Source: Physcomitrium patens
Taxonomy: Eukaryota > Streptophyta > Bryopsida > Funariales > Funariaceae
Direction: 5' to 3'
Assembly: GCF_000002425.4 (NCBI RefSeq)
Contig: NC_037256.1
Coordinates: 16,340,830-16,404,829 of the forward strand
Length of the DNA: 64,000 bases
Position numbers and translations under genes: made by a program. This document shows, one piece after another, positions 14,538 to 27,928 of this stretch. The number at the start of each line of letters is the position of its first letter. The stretch's first letter is position 1. Under the pieces are notes generated by a model. That model did not search any database. It had not been told where the DNA came from and saw only the letters and a list, made by a program, of their open reading frames with translations.

Positions 14538-15036
14538 TGTCACGAACACAGAAATACAGACTTGAGATCTAATAAGAAGTTCAAGAAGAACTGGCAAGAA
14601 CTAGATTAATCAGATGAATACAAGAACAACACCAGAGAAGTGAGCTAGAGCTCCAAGAGATGTGTTGTCGAGACTGAAGAACTCTTCAGCCTCGATTCCA
14701 ATATATACTCCTATTTAGGAAGCTTCTCAAGCAACTTCTACCAACTAGGAAGCTTCTAGAAGGTTCCAGAGACTTGATTCTAGAAGATTCTAGAAACTTG
14801 TCTCTAGAAGGTTCTAAGGACTATGTCCCTAACATCTTCTACTAACTAAGAAGCTTCTAGAAGGTTCCAGAGACTTGCTTCTAGAAGATTCTAGAAACTT
14901 GTCTCTAGAAGATTCTAAGGACTATGTTCCTAATATCTTCTACCAACTAAGAAGCTTCTAGAAGGTTCTAGAGACTTGCTTCTAGAAGGTTCTAGAAACT
15001 TGTCTCTAGAAGGTTCTAAGTACTATGTCTCTAAGA
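14538..15036 (-). repeat. Family A 5' LTR (499 bp) with 101-bp subrepeats
   Basis: On the + strand it starts TGTCACG and ends CTCTAAGA. It contains a TATA box read as TATATATTGG on the - strand near 14700. Between the TATA box and the outer end lie tandem 101-bp units (14821-14921, 14922-15022 and a further copy to the left). Each unit includes heat-shock pentamer arrays and an internal copy of the LTR-terminal motif TGTTAGGGACAT, in decayed form. Confidence 0.92.
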
Positions 15037-15041
15037 CATAT

Positions 15042-18000
15042 TACCTTCTTCTAATTTGACTAATTCAAAAATAATATAGAAATAAAAGGATAAATTATGG
15101 ATTTATTAAAAATTAATAGAACTAACTATATAATTTTATTTTCATGTAGATTTATTGAAATTGATTAATATAGAAATAAGAGGATAAATTATGGATATTA
15201 TTTTTGCCAAAAATAAGAATAGATTAGTAAGTATTATAAATCTTCACAAGCTTGTTAACACTCTTAAGGTAGAAATTCCACATATTATCAACATTAACTA
15301 TAGATGTACTTTTCTTATACATATAAAAGAACTCAATAATGACATTCAATGTCTATGCTAAAAAGTTGTGCAATTAAGAGAAGTAAGTATATCAATCTCA
15401 CAACTAAATAAAAGAAGTCTTGCTATTACAAATAATAGAGAGGCAAGTATTAGTATGTTGGAAAAATCTAATGGAAGAATATCAATTTTTTGAAGATTTT
15501 TATAACAAGTCAAGTTCTATCTAGAGTTGTATCCTTTTCAATATCTTGATGGATTTATTCAAGTTGGGTTCAAAGACACACTTCCATTTGGAAGTTCTCT
15601 CTTTTTGTTTGTACCTTTGATGGAAAATGATTTATAACTCTTATATGATCTAAATTCATTCTTAAAAGTATTTATGGCCATATTTAGAAAAAGTGATTAA
15701 AAATAATAATAAAGATTAAATTTCTATTTTTGTAAAAAAAATTAAAATTAGTTATTATATATATTGTTGAATTTCAATACCTTACTTGCAATGAAGATTG
15801 GAATGATAAAGTACTTATTAATCAATTTTGATATGGATTAAAAAATAATGACATATATTAATTATTAATAATATTAAAATTAGACTTATTAAAATAATTT
15901 ATTACTCAAGCCATTACATTAAACAATCAACTTATTGAAAGATATGAAAAACATAGATTTAAATATAAAAAAATAAGTCAAGTCATGAAAACAACTCTTA
16001 AGTTTTCATAAAATTATTTAGTAAGATAAAAACTTAAGCAAATTGATATGGTATATTTCAAACCTCTCATTAAAAAAAACTATTTAACATCATTAAGGAA
16101 GATTGTGCTTATATTTTAAAAAAACTAAGCATATTATACAACATTTTTTGAAGAAGCAATGTAATTACAAAATAAGGAGCATTGTTGCCAAAGAAAAAAA
16201 TGTATTGGAAAATAAGTTTATCTAGATATGATAAAAATAGCATAAGTAGAATCTTATCCAAAATCTAGTAAAGATTTTATTTTCTATTTTTATTTCTTAT
16301 CTTATTTTATAATAAATATATTTCTAGGACCAAATAATTACAAAGCCTTTATTTTATTTCATTTAAAAGCTTACATTTGAGATTTTCCAATTCCTATAAG
16401 ATCTTTATCAAGGACCTTTCACAAGTTATAAATTCACTTTCATTTTTGACTTATAAAAAAATATTAAATAAAATAAAGAAACTAAAATAACTTTTGAAGC
16501 TTTGAAGATAGCTTTTATTATAGCCTTGCTCTTATATTGCATTGATTTTTTTATAGAGATAGATAAATTAGACTTCATTTTGAATAGTGTTATCAAAAAT
16601 AGAAAAAAATGAAAAATTTCATTCTATAGCTTTTTATTAAAAAACATTTTAACAATTGAGATTAATTATAAGATTCATAATAAAAAATTATTTACAATTA
16701 TAGATTCATTTCAAGAATGGTGCTATTATTTAGAAGGTGCTTCTTATCTAATCATTGTTTATATAAAGCTCAAATTTTTTTTAATATTTTATATCAATAA
16801 ATATTTTAAATTATTTTTAAATATACTAAACTATATTTTTATCAAGATTTTGATTTAATATTATATATCAATTTAAAAAATGGAAAAATTTATCACATGT
16901 TATTTTTAAATATTCATAGCTTATACTAAAAGAAAAAAATAATTTTTGATCAACAAAAAATAATTCTTTTGAAGCCAAAGATATTTCATCTTTGAACAAT
17001 AAAAAAAATATTGATTATAGATTCAATATTTTTTAATCAAGTTCAATCAAATATATCCTTAGATTTTATTGTTCATGATATTAAGAATAATCTATTTAAA
17101 TCTAATAGTATTTTTAAATTTAAATTTAAAAAAAATCTATTCTATTTTGAGGGAAATTTTTTATATTTTAGAAGGTAAAGAACAATTACTTATTTTTCAA
17201 ACTTATCACAATTTTTCAATTGCAAAAATTTTTGAATACAACAAGACCTTAAAGTTAATATCAAAAGATTTTTAGTGGCTTAAATTATAAAAGGTAATTA
17301 AGATTTTGTACAATTATGTTATATTTATTCAATATTAAAAATCCTTGATCATTGATCTTATAGACATTTTTAACCAATAACTATACAAAAACAACTATGG
17401 TCTTTTATTTCTATACATTTTATTGTGGATCTTCCAATCTTATATTTATATGGTTTTATATTTATAATAGTAAATTGTTTCACTAAGATGGCATATTTCA
17501 TACTAAATATAAAAAATATGACATAAAAAGAATCAACTAAACTTTTCTTTGATAATATTTTTTTCTATCATAGATTACCAAAGAATATTATATTGAATAC
17601 AAAGACTCAATTTGTATTAAGGTTTTTAAGAATATTTTTTAAGATATTGAAAATAAATATAGAATTATTTTTGGCTCTCTATCCTCAAATTAATAGACTT
17701 ATAGAATAAATAAATCGAATTTTAAAATAACTTTGAGATATATCATTAATTACCATCAAGATGATTAGGTAACTCTTTTGCCATTGTCAAAGTTTATCTA
17801 TAATAAAATTGTATATTTTTCTATTCAAAAATTATTTTTTAATACTAATTATGATTATCATCCACAATTTAATATTATTGACTTTACAATAATTGATAAT
17901 TCAATAGCAAAAAAATTGGCAAATCATTTATTAAAGTTACATAAAAAAATAAAATTATAATTAAAAGATATTCAAGAACAATTAAAGATTAATGGATATA

Positions 18001-19174
18001 TTTATTACAATGAACAACTTCAATTTCACTTTAGCAACAAAATATTATTACTTTATTATAATAGCAAGATAATTTGTCTTTATAACAAGTTGGATTATTG
18101 TAAATTGTGACAATTTTTTTATTTGTAAACAAATCAATTTAGTTTCTTATTAATTATACCTATCAAAGTTTATGAAGATTTATCATGTCTTTCATGTATA
18201 TATTTTTTGAGCCATAAAAGACAATAGATATACTAAACAAAAGACAAATATCATCTCTTATAGAAGTAGATAATAATTAGAGTTTAAGATTAAAGAAGTC
18301 TTAGACTCAAGGTGATACCAAAATAAGTTGAAATATCTTACACATTGGTTCAAATATTATATTAGTGAACACACTCTTTAGCAATATTATTAAAAATAGG
18401 AACATTAAAAATATTTTTCAATAGGAATATTTTTAATGATATTTTTGATATTTTATTTAAAATAAATTATAAAAGCTTCAACAATGATTAATTATTATGT
18501 TGGTCTTTTTTGTTTTAGTATGAGATACTATCAATGGTTGAAAAAAACCTAACATCTACCTTAGAAGAAAAGAAAGATTAAAATATGTAGTAAAAATAAT
18601 TTATTGTATTTTAGATTTCTTCAACATGTCATCATTGCTCCTTGCAAGATTCATCTCTAGAAGGGAGAGCAATGTCATAGACATTTACATTTACTTAGAT
18701 GAAAGGAATTAAATAGAAGTAAGTAGATTTGATAATATCTTATGGATTAGCTTCTTAAAAACTTCATAAACATAGATTTGATGTTATATATGTTTCTAGG
18801 TGATTAATAGGTTGAAAACTTAGCCAATAAGTTAGCCATATATTACACATATTGGTGACTTGTATTTCAAATTGGCCAAGTAGTATATATGTAAGAAACT
18901 TGTTTTATAATTTGGACATGTGTTAGATATACTATAGAATATTGTTATGTAACTCTTATTTAGATAGTACAAATATAGGCAAGAGTGAGGTCTTTTTCAC
19001 TCTTATCAACACCTTTTTTGTTCTTAGTCTTGTTTCAAGAGTTTCTAGTCTTTTTATCTTATATAATAGTCTTTCTAATTTTAATATAATATTATCTTTG
19101 AATAACTATTTATTCTTTTTAGTAATACAAGACTGTGTTGATTTTTTGGTTGTTTGTGATTTATATCTTTAAAA
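15042..19174 (+). mobile_element. Old Ty3/Gypsy element (B-like), right part with 3' LTR
   Basis: This continues the element that starts at 8111. Decayed gag-like sequence (about 15.2-16.1 kb) is followed by pol remnants. RNase H-like sequence around 16.6-16.75 kb (IDSFQEWCYYLEGAS) and integrase-like sequence around 17.1-17.75 kb are the clearest. The 3' LTR is about 18673-19174. Candidate target duplication ATTTG (8106-8110) / TTTTG (19175-19179) is weak. The body is extremely AT-rich, with many lesions, and looks incomplete. It must predate the family A insertion inside it. Confidence 0.78.
18673..19174 (+). repeat. B-like 3' LTR
   Basis: This starts TGTCATAGACATTTAC and aligns with 8111-8598, including the TATA region and the block with CTCTTATCAACACC. 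The right boundary is uncertain by a few bases because the ends have decayed. Confidence 0.75.
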
Positions 19175-20239
19175 TTTTGTATAAAATTTTATTTTAAATT
19201 AAAAGCACTAGATTCTAAATAGCTATATTTAATCTTAAAGAGTAAAATATAAAACCAAAGCATTAAAAATATATTTTTTAAAAAATATAATATAATATAA
19301 TAACAATATATTTTAATTTTTTAATAAATAAATAATTTTATTTTTTATATATATATTATTTGCTAAAAATATATATAACAATAAAAATCACTTCTATTTT
19401 TATTTTAAAAAATTCATGATATCAATTATTTTCAAAATATTATTATTACTTAAGAATTTGAATTTATCAATTTATTTTTTTAAAAGTATTTACAATTTTA
19501 TAAAAAATATCAATTTAAAATTAAAAAAATAAAAATAATAATCTATTTTAAAAAATAATAGTACAATACTTCTATTTTAAATTAAAAAGATTTAGAATTT
19601 TAAATTAATGATTATAATATGACTCAATATGCTTCTTGGTCTCTTAAATCTTATAATGCATAATACCATGTCAATTGCTTTACAATATTATTTCATCCAT
19701 CTTATGAATAGTGTGCTTATTTTAGTCATAGCTATATTATCCTTTCATATCAAGTGATTCCAAGTTCCTTAACTTAAAGAATTCTTTAAATTTCTTACAT
19801 ATCTACATGTAGATATTAAAGAAACATAACTTTAATATTACAATACATAGTATTAATAACGTTGCACACAAAGAGAGTATGGAATAAGATTGCTGTCACT
19901 TCCAACATCTATTACTTATAAGTGGTAGTTGTTGCTCTTAATAACAACTTCCATCTTTTGACTTTTACATCCATCTAAGGATATACTAAGTATATTCTTT
20001 GATATCTTATCAACTATAAAGATATGCCTTTAGCATATCTTTTATATTCTAGGATCTTTTGTCAACTCATCTACTTCAAGAATATTCTAAAGCATATAAT
20101 TTATATTCTCATTTGATCATTGGATATTTTTTAGTTGATCCTTTATGTTCTTGATCTTAACTCTTGGCCCTTAACTTCATCTCTTTTTTATAAGATGCCT
20201 TCCCGCATATTAAGATTCAATTTTTTTACTATTAGTAAT
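19175..20239. other. AT-rich spacer between two nested-element clusters
   Basis: No gene is recognisable. About 19.2-19.6 kb is almost pure A/T. About 19.6-20.2 kb has somewhat richer sequence with repeated TATTCT/AGCATAT words that could be a decayed repeat of unknown family. I see no coding motif on either strand. Confidence 0.5.
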
Positions 20240-20769
20240 TTTTATGGACATTCAACAAGAAGATTTTAAAAATATTTTGTTAGATTTTAGAAGGTTTCAA
20301 AAGATTTTTAGAAGGTTCTTAAAATATTCTATTAGATTTTAGAAGGTTTCAAAAGATTTTTAGAAGGTTCTTAAAATATTCTATTAGATTTTAGAAGGTT
20401 TCAAAAGATTTTTAGAAGGTTCTTAAAATATTCTAGTAGATTTTAGAAAGTTCTAAGAGGATTAAAGAAGTTATCTAAGAAGTTTCTTACGATTGCTTCA
20501 TCTTCAGGTAACATGGGAACTTCTCAAGGAGCTTTTTAAAATTACTTCTCATTAAAGTAACATGAAAACTTCTTAACAAGCTTCATAATACCTAATATAT
20601 ATTGGAGTCATGATTGAGGAGATCTTTAATTTTAACAATATATATCTTGGAGCTTTAGCTTACTTCTCTTCGTGTTGATCTTATACTCATCTAATTTAAT
20701 TAAGTTTTTTGTAGCTATCTTGTTGAAATTCTTTCATTCAACTTCTTGTTTGATTTTTTGTATAATATA

Positions 20770-20817
<48 letters not shown>

Positions 20818-20818
20818 A
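20240..20818 (+). repeat. Old family A 5' LTR with 52-bp tandem repeat and TA tract
   Basis: The LTR end GATA is followed by GTTTGTCAAGATTGC, matching the family A leader start GTTTGTCGAGACTGC. It contains three 52-bp tandem units (20281-20436) and a long TA tract (about 20765-20814) that lengthen it. The repeated GATTTTAGAAGG and TTTCAAAAG words are decayed heat-shock pentamers. Confidence 0.82.
20281..20436 (+). repeat. Three 52-bp tandem repeats
   Basis: Units start at 20281, 20333 and 20385 with TAGATTTTAGAAGG. The three copies are identical apart from the last base of the third, although the surrounding LTR is highly diverged, so the duplication is more recent than the decay. Confidence 0.93.
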
Positions 20819-20938
20819 GTTTGTCAAGATTGCCTTCTTTTCAATATAAGAACTTAATCTTTCTTGATAGAGAGTAGATTATCTCTCTTTTTGAAGGCAT
20901 CTAGGTGCTTGAAAGGTTGTAGAGTACCATCTTCTAAA

Positions 20939-20941
<3 letters not shown>

Positions 20942-20981
<40 letters not shown>
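20942..20981. repeat. TA microsatellite
   Basis: An uninterrupted alternating A/T tract inside the leader of the old family A element. Companion TA tracts lie at about 20765-20814 (in the LTR) and 21882-21923 (in the gag region). Confidence 0.95.
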
Positions 20982-20984
<3 letters not shown>

Positions 20985-21877
20985 AAAGATAGCTAGAAGT
21001 AAAGATGTTAGTATAGTTGAATCTCTTGAGTCCAAGTTAGATGTTATTATAAACACATTAAATGCTTTAGCTCGTAGAAGTATAAAAATTGAAGGATTTT
21101 TTGCAAGATTTTATAGTAATATAAGACCTCGAACAAGTCAACCTATAATGCAACCACTTCCTCAAGCTTTTACATTTAAAGAAGCAGTGGCACCTATACT
21201 TCAAGAAAAAAATTTACCTATTCAATAATATAAAGAACCACAGATTAGTCTTCTAAAAAAAATTAATAGTATACATTCAAAGTTTTGAAGGTTTGTTAAT
21301 CAAAATTTATTGATAACTTTTTTATAACTTAATCATTATCCAAAAAAAGAATCGTGAGTTAATTTAGTTAGAATCTTGCTCATAGGACAAGTCTTATCTT
21401 GATTTGTTCCTTTATTTGAAAAGAAATCTCCAATCTTGAGAAACTTTGAAGCTTTTGTAGAAGCATTTGCTTACGTATTTGAAAAACATGAAAAGGTTCA
21501 ATAGGCAGCAATAAAGATTTGCTCATTATTTCAAGGATCAAGCTTTATATTGATTTATACATCTAATTTTAGATAATTGGCTTGTAATATCAATTGAAAT
21601 GAATAAGTTCTTATGAATCAATTCTATTGGAGATTAAGAAATGATATAAAAGACATATTACTATCAGTATCTAATCTTTAAATATTCAATAAAGCTATCA
21701 ACTAAGTTGTGAAGTATGATAATCAATTATTTTAATGTCATCAAGATCAATGTTTGTAGACTTTGACAAAGCAATGCACTTAAAATTTGTACTGTGCTGC
21801 TTCAATAAATATATTACTTCTACAATCCGCAGCTAAAGATGTGTAAATTGATGTGATATGGTTTAAATCTCTTATAA

Positions 21878-21881
<4 letters not shown>

Positions 21882-21923
<42 letters not shown>
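21882..21923. repeat. TA microsatellite
   Basis: An alternating A/T tract in the 3' part of the old gag region. It probably grew from a short AT-rich seed after decay. Confidence 0.95.
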
Positions 21924-21927
<4 letters not shown>

Positions 21928-23878
21928 TTCAATAAGGCCTATACTTATATTGAAGTAAAGAAGGTCATAAATCTAGAAATCATTTGAAGAAACAATATAC
22001 AATGAGGAATAAAAGTACAATTATTTAAGAAAATAAAGAGGCCTAGCTACAATAGGGACCGTACAGCTAGACATTTCAATACCTCAAATTCATCAAGGTC
22101 TCTCTATCTCTATCCAATTTCTTTTTATTTTACTATATCTTTATATCTTGGCCCACAAAGACTATAAATAAATACCTTGTCAAATTTAAAAGCATATTTT
22201 TGCTTTTTAGATGAATTTTTTTTTAACTTCATGAAATTTCTCTAATACAAAAGTCAAAACTTCTACATGTAGAAATAATAGATGGTCGACCTTTATCTTC
22301 AAGCAATATTATTCATAAGACCATACTACTAGAAATATCATTTGAAGGCTATAATAGAAAAATAATATTTAATATTATTAGAACTCCATCAAATTCTATC
22401 ATATTAGTACTTTTGTGGTTAAAAAGATATAATCTATCTACAGATTGGAGGTTTCATAAGATTGAGTTTCTTGTAGAATTCCTCTAGATAAAACCTATTA
22501 AAAAGTTATCAACAACAAAGCCTTTATTTTTAGAAGCAAGATTTTTTATAAAGATGACTAAGTAAAAAATACCATTTGTTATTTATGCAATTCTAGCTTA
22601 TGAAGAAAAAAAATTTGTAGTAGCTATCTTAAAGCAGTGTAAGGAGTTTTAAGATATCTTTAAAAAAAAAAATATTGACCATATGTTGTACCATTAATCT
22701 TCAAGAAGGGGCTCAACTATCATTTGGCCCAATCTACAATCTACTACAGAACAAGTTTTTGGTATTAGAAGATTACATCAATAAAAATCTTACAAAGAAC
22801 TTTATTTGGCATTCCAAATCTCTAACATGAGCAGTAATATTTTTTGTAAAGAAAAAAGATGGATCTTTATAAATGCGTGTTGATTATTAGAGCTTCTAAA
22901 AAATAATAATAAAATATTGATATCCATTACCATTGATATCAAGGCTTTTGAAGCTAGTTGGTCAAGTCAAGATCTATATCAAAATAGATTTCTTTAGATC
23001 ATATAATTTGATATAGATTAAAAAAAGAGATTAATAAAAGATAGTATTTTAGAAAAAGTATGGACATTTTGAATGTAATGTCATATCTTTTGGATTGATA
23101 AATGCTCTAGCTATATTCTAGCATTTGATGAATGATATTTTTTAAGAATTCTTAAATAAGTTTGTTATTTGCTATCTTAATGATATCTTAACCTATTTCA
23201 AGACTCTTGAAGAACATGAAGAATATGTGAGATTAGTCTTGCAAGCATTATGATATGAAAGATTATATATCAAATTAAAAAAATATATATTCCATCAATC
23301 TAAATTAATTTTTTTTAGATATATTATATCCAATGAATGCTTGTTGATGGACCTAAAGAAAGTTTAAGCTGTAACAGAGTAGATAATTTCAAAGATACTA
23401 TGAAATATATAATATTTCTTTAAATTTGTTAATTTCTATTGGATATTTGTCAAGAATTATTTCTAAATTGCTGCTTCTTTCATTTGGTTAACATCGAAAG
23501 AAAAATTGCAATAGAAACTTCAAGTACAAAAGACTTTTCAAGATTTGAAACTAACTTTTATTACAATTCCAAACTTATTACATCTAGATTTCACAAAGGC
23601 TTTTTATTTGGAAAGTGATGCTTTTGACTTAGCATTAAAAGTTATATTATCATAAATAGAAAAAAATAAAAAATTTCACCTACTTATATCTTATTCTAAA
23701 ATAATTATAACTATAAAAATTAATTATGAAATTCACCATAAAGAGCTTCTTGCAATTGTAGACTCTTTCCAAGAATGACATCACTTTTTGGAAGATGCTA
23801 TACATCCAATGATTTTATATACAAATTATAAAAATTTAAAGTATTTTATATTAGTTCTAATTTTGAATTATTACTAAG

Positions 23879-24408
23879 TGTGAAGGAGATGAATCTTGAA
23901 GAAAGAAAATCCTCAATACACTCTTGTATCACTTAAAGAAACTAGAAAGTCACTCAAAGATGATATAATATTGAACTAGAATGGCTATTGCCAAAAATAA
24001 GAAGACTAGAAAGTCTTGAAACAAGACTATGGACTAGAAAGGCATTTACAAGAGTGAAGAAGGCTTCACTCTTATTTCTATACATAATCTTAATTAAGAA
24101 CTGTGTGGCGATGTCCTATAAGACCTCCAAAACGTGTTGACTTTGTAAGACACATATCTTAACTTGCAAGACAAGTTTCCTATATGTATGGCACATAGTT
24201 AGCTTATTCTGTAAGCTATTAATATGTGGTTAATTTGTTGATCAAGTTTCTAATCTATCAATCAACTTCAAACATATTTAAAGTCAAAATAGCATCTAGA
24301 AAGTTTTTAGGAAGCTTTTCTAGAAGGTATTATGAAATTAATCTACTTTTATTTACTTCTATCTAATCATATAGATATTTATTAAAGTACTTATATACAT
24401 CTGTGATA
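23879..24408 (-). repeat. B-like 3' LTR
   Basis: This is colinear with the LTR at 56174-56722 and, more distantly, with 59464-60024. It keeps the AAGAGTGAAGAAGGCTTCACTC inverted-repeat region (written here as two arms, AGTGAAG and CTTCACT) and ends CTGTGATA, the decayed complement of TGTCACGG. Confidence 0.85.
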
Positions 24409-26602
24409 TTATCTCTCTTTCTAGGAATGAGTTCTATGAGGAGCGGTCTTCATATGTTGAAGAGATCTAAGATGTAACGAATTATATATGCTACATAGTC
24501 TAATCTTTTTTCTCTTAGAAGATGGTTAATAGGTCTTTTCAGCCATTGATAGTGTCTTATACTAGGACAAGAAGACCACCCTCTTATTTAATTGTTGTTA
24601 AAGCCTTTGTAACTTCCTTCAAATAAAATATTTGGAATACCATCAAAAATTGTTCCTACCTTTGATAAATCACCAAACATCGAGACTCTCTTCTAAAGTT
24701 GTCATATCAAATATGTTAAATCTTGCCATCTCCTTCACATGTTATATCTTGCTATCCATGACAAAGTCATGGATGATAACCATAGTTGGCAAAAAATGGT
24801 GTTTGTTGAATGGAAGAATATATTGAATTATTGTACGCAAACTCTGCCAATGGTAGAAGAGTTGTCCAATCATCTTGATGGTAGTTGATGATATACCTCA
24901 AGTACTACTTCAAAACTTAATTCATTTATTCTATTTGCCTATTAATTTGCATATGAAAAGTCAAAAAGAGCTTTATATCTAACTTTAATATCTTGAAAAT
25001 GATTCTCCAAAATCTTCATATAAATTGAGTCTTCCTATTTGATATAATATCTTTAGACAATCTATGATAGTAATAGATGTTGTTAAAAAAAAACTTAGTC
25101 ATTTCTTCACATGTGATAGATTTTATACATGGTATAAAATATGCCATTTTGATAAAATAATCTATTACCATGAATATAGAATCATACAAACCTAAGACTA
25201 AAAGATTCATAATAAAATCCATAGAAATGGAAGACCACGGTTGTTCTAGAATAGGTAAAAGTTGAAGAAGTCCATAAGGTCAATGGCAAGTAGTTTTGGA
25301 TCTTAAACAAATATCACATGATTGTACAAAGTCTTTTACTCCCTTCCACATTTGAAGCCACCAAAAATCTTTAGATATTAGCTCCAACGTCTTGTTGTAT
25401 CCAAAATATTTGGTTGTTGGAAAGTCATGATAACTTTGAAGAACATATAATTGTGCCCTACCTTCTAGAATGTATAATTGTCTCTTGAAATAGAATGGGT
25501 TTTTTTAAAATTTAAACTTGAAAATATCATGAGACTTAAAAGAATTATTCTTGATATCATGGACAAGAGGATGAGATGACATACTTGATTGAATTTTCTT
25601 AACAAACATTGAATTAATGGTTAATTTTGATTTTATTACTCCCAAGTGAAAATGTTCTAGCTTCAAGAGATTTTTTTTTTATTGATCAAAAGATACATTT
25701 TCTTCTTTTGGTACAAGATAAGAACGTCTAAAAGGACATCCAACAAACCTTGTTATTTTTTGAATTCATAAGTGATCTTGTAATCAAATCTTGATAAGAG
25801 CATGCTCCAACAAACTTGGCAATAATTTAAAATACGTGCTAATATGAAATTTTTAAGATTCTTGTGATTTATATATACGGTGACTGGACTCGAGGTGCCT
25901 TCTAAATAATAATGCCATTCTTGAAATAAATCCATGATTGTGATGAGTTCTTTGTTACGGATCTCATAATTAATCTTGATTGCTAAATTTGTTTTTGAAT
26001 GAAAAGCTATTGGATGGAATTTGTCATGTGCTTCGATTTAAAATAATATTACACCCAAAGCAAAGTTTGATGCATCTATTTCCATAAAAAAATACCTTGA
26101 AAAAGTCAACACAATATAAGATTGGTATACAATTAAATTCTTTTTTTAAAGTATCAAATGATACTTTGGCTTCTTCACTCCACTTAAGTTTGTTTTTACA
26201 AATCAAACGTGTAAGTGGAGTTGCAATTTGAAAAAAATTCTTAATGAAAATTTTATAGTAATTGGCAAAATCCAAAAAGCATTATATGTCTCTTTTGGTT
26301 CTTAGAATCTTCCAATCTATGATAGTCTAGACCTTCTTTGGATCCATTTTTAGTCCTTTATTGGAAATAATGTATCCTAAGAAGTCAATTTGAGTAGTAT
26401 AGAATACATACTTTTTTAATTTTGCATATTTTTTATAGATTTATTTTTGTATAGATCTTTGTTTGATTCAATTGATCAAGAAGTCTTAAAATCAAAGATA
26501 GATGATATCTATTCTTAATGGTGATCTTGTTGATTTTTCAATAGTCTATATACATCCGCAAAGATCCATCTTTTTTCTTCACAAATAAGATCAGAGCTCC
26601 AA

Positions 26603-27928
26603 TGTCATATTATGTGTTATCATGCTTAGGTATGTACTAGGTACTTAGCTATGGAAGGTGATGTTGTATTTCACAAACATCAAAAAAAATCCTAATAGGT
26701 TTCATCTATATGAGAAGAATATAATTCAAATTCCAATTCAAAAGTGCTAAAAAACACTCTTTTTAGTAGCCTCAATCACACATAAACCTCAATTATTTTG
26801 TTACTTTCATATTAAAGTAATTTAGATTTTTCTTATAAGCCCCAATCCTAATCAATGAGCTTTAATAAGCTATAACTTCTAATTTGACCATCCACTTGAT
26901 GTAAAGTTTTGCATGCAATTGTCAATATAAGTCTTCTATATGCTCAAGAATTTTCAGCCCAATCCAAGAAAATAGATTTTGAAAAAACCTCCAAAAATTG
27001 CACTGATGGTACTCAGCTGCCAACTTGAAAAGTGAAGCAAAAATTCGAGTAGTTATTTCTCTTTTTCCAACTATTAACTTTGATTCAAAATTGGTATGCA
27101 GCTTGATCTTTAAGTCCTTCAATTCCATGCCAAATTTTACCTTGATCCGACTAGTAGATCTTTAGATATCGTAGAAACTCTATCCAACTCTAAACTACCA
27201 ACTTCCGAAACCCTCTTGTATTAAAAACTAGATATCTCTAAATCACATTATTAGATTATTACAAAATTTTTTATACACTTATCACACTCAATGATCCAAA
27301 AAATTTAAAAATTTTGAATCATAGATGTTACACCAATTGTACAAACTAACCAAAATTTCTAGCCCTAGTTATATTATATAAAATCCAAATCACCAATACA
27401 AACCCTGACTTTGAACAACAATTGTCCAATCCTCTAAAATCCTACAAAAAAAATCCTTCTGCCTTTCGAAAGAGCTTTAATTTAACTCTCAAATCCATAT
27501 CTTTGAACCTCAAATGTCTCCCTAATTTGCCCTAGGCAGTCATTGTAGTGACCATAAGTCTGATTTCGACCTTGCTTTACAAACAATCAACTCCTAGGTA
27601 TCGATCTAATCAATCCTAGGGATTTTTTAGCCCAATCCTACCTTCAACTTGATCTTAGTATCAACCATATCAATCATTTATCTCTTCTATCTTGATTTTA
27701 ATAATTTATGGTCTTTTTAAGGCAGTAAAAGAGTTTCTATATTCTAAAAGGTAAAAATATTAACTAACTTTTATCTACTTGCTATTAAGTCAAGAAAATA
27801 AGCTAAGAAGCTTTTATAAAAGCCTTATTAAAATATTTTAAATTCTTTTTGAACTAATATAATAGAATATTAATTAAAAAATTATTTTTAGTTATATTTT
27901 CACCATATAATCGTATCACAACACGACA
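26603..27928 (-). repeat. Putative solo LTR (about 1.33 kb) of an unrelated LTR family
   Basis: The block begins TGTCATATTATG and ends CAACACGACA, forming TGTC...GACA ends. It interrupts the reverse transcriptase region of the surrounding element exactly: the flanking pol sequence joins cleanly across it. Flanks CCAA (26599-26602) and CTAG (27929-27932) both derive from CCAG by one transition, suggesting a 4-bp target duplication (5 bp if one LTR base is reassigned). No coding motif is seen inside. I infer a solo LTR; a non-autonomous insertion of another type remains possible. Confidence 0.6.

Larger units (their letters stand above)
8816..15036 (-). mobile_element. Family A Ty3/Gypsy chromovirus, full-length layout, broken
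   Basis: This - strand element carries LTRs at both ends and a 5-bp target duplication CATAT (8811-8815 and 15037-15041). It sits inside the leader of an older Gypsy element. Parts on the - strand, in reading order: leader with stem-loops (about 14.26-14.54 kb), gag with a CCHC-type knuckle CLYCGEKGHKVGNY (about 13.2-14.25 kb), protease region (about 12.6-13.2), reverse transcriptase with YLDDILI (about 11.8-12.6), RNase H (about 11.4-11.8), integrase (about 10.1-11.2), and a C-terminal chromodomain ending WCGYDINEQTWELVENL (about 9.75-9.95). The polypurine tract lies next to the 3' LTR at about 9214-9230 on the complementary strand. Coding capacity is broken by several lesions. The two LTRs differ at about 11 of the first 190 or so positions, 10 of them transitions, so it is middle-aged in this window. 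Confidence 0.93.

Noticed and set aside
20281-20436. Regularly spaced repeats resembling a CRISPR array
   Set aside because: The units are contiguous 52-bp tandem copies without spacers, inside an LTR of a plant retroelement.
20672-20857. 61-codon frame with an IYIYIY run
   Set aside because: Encoded by the TA microsatellite at the end of an old LTR.
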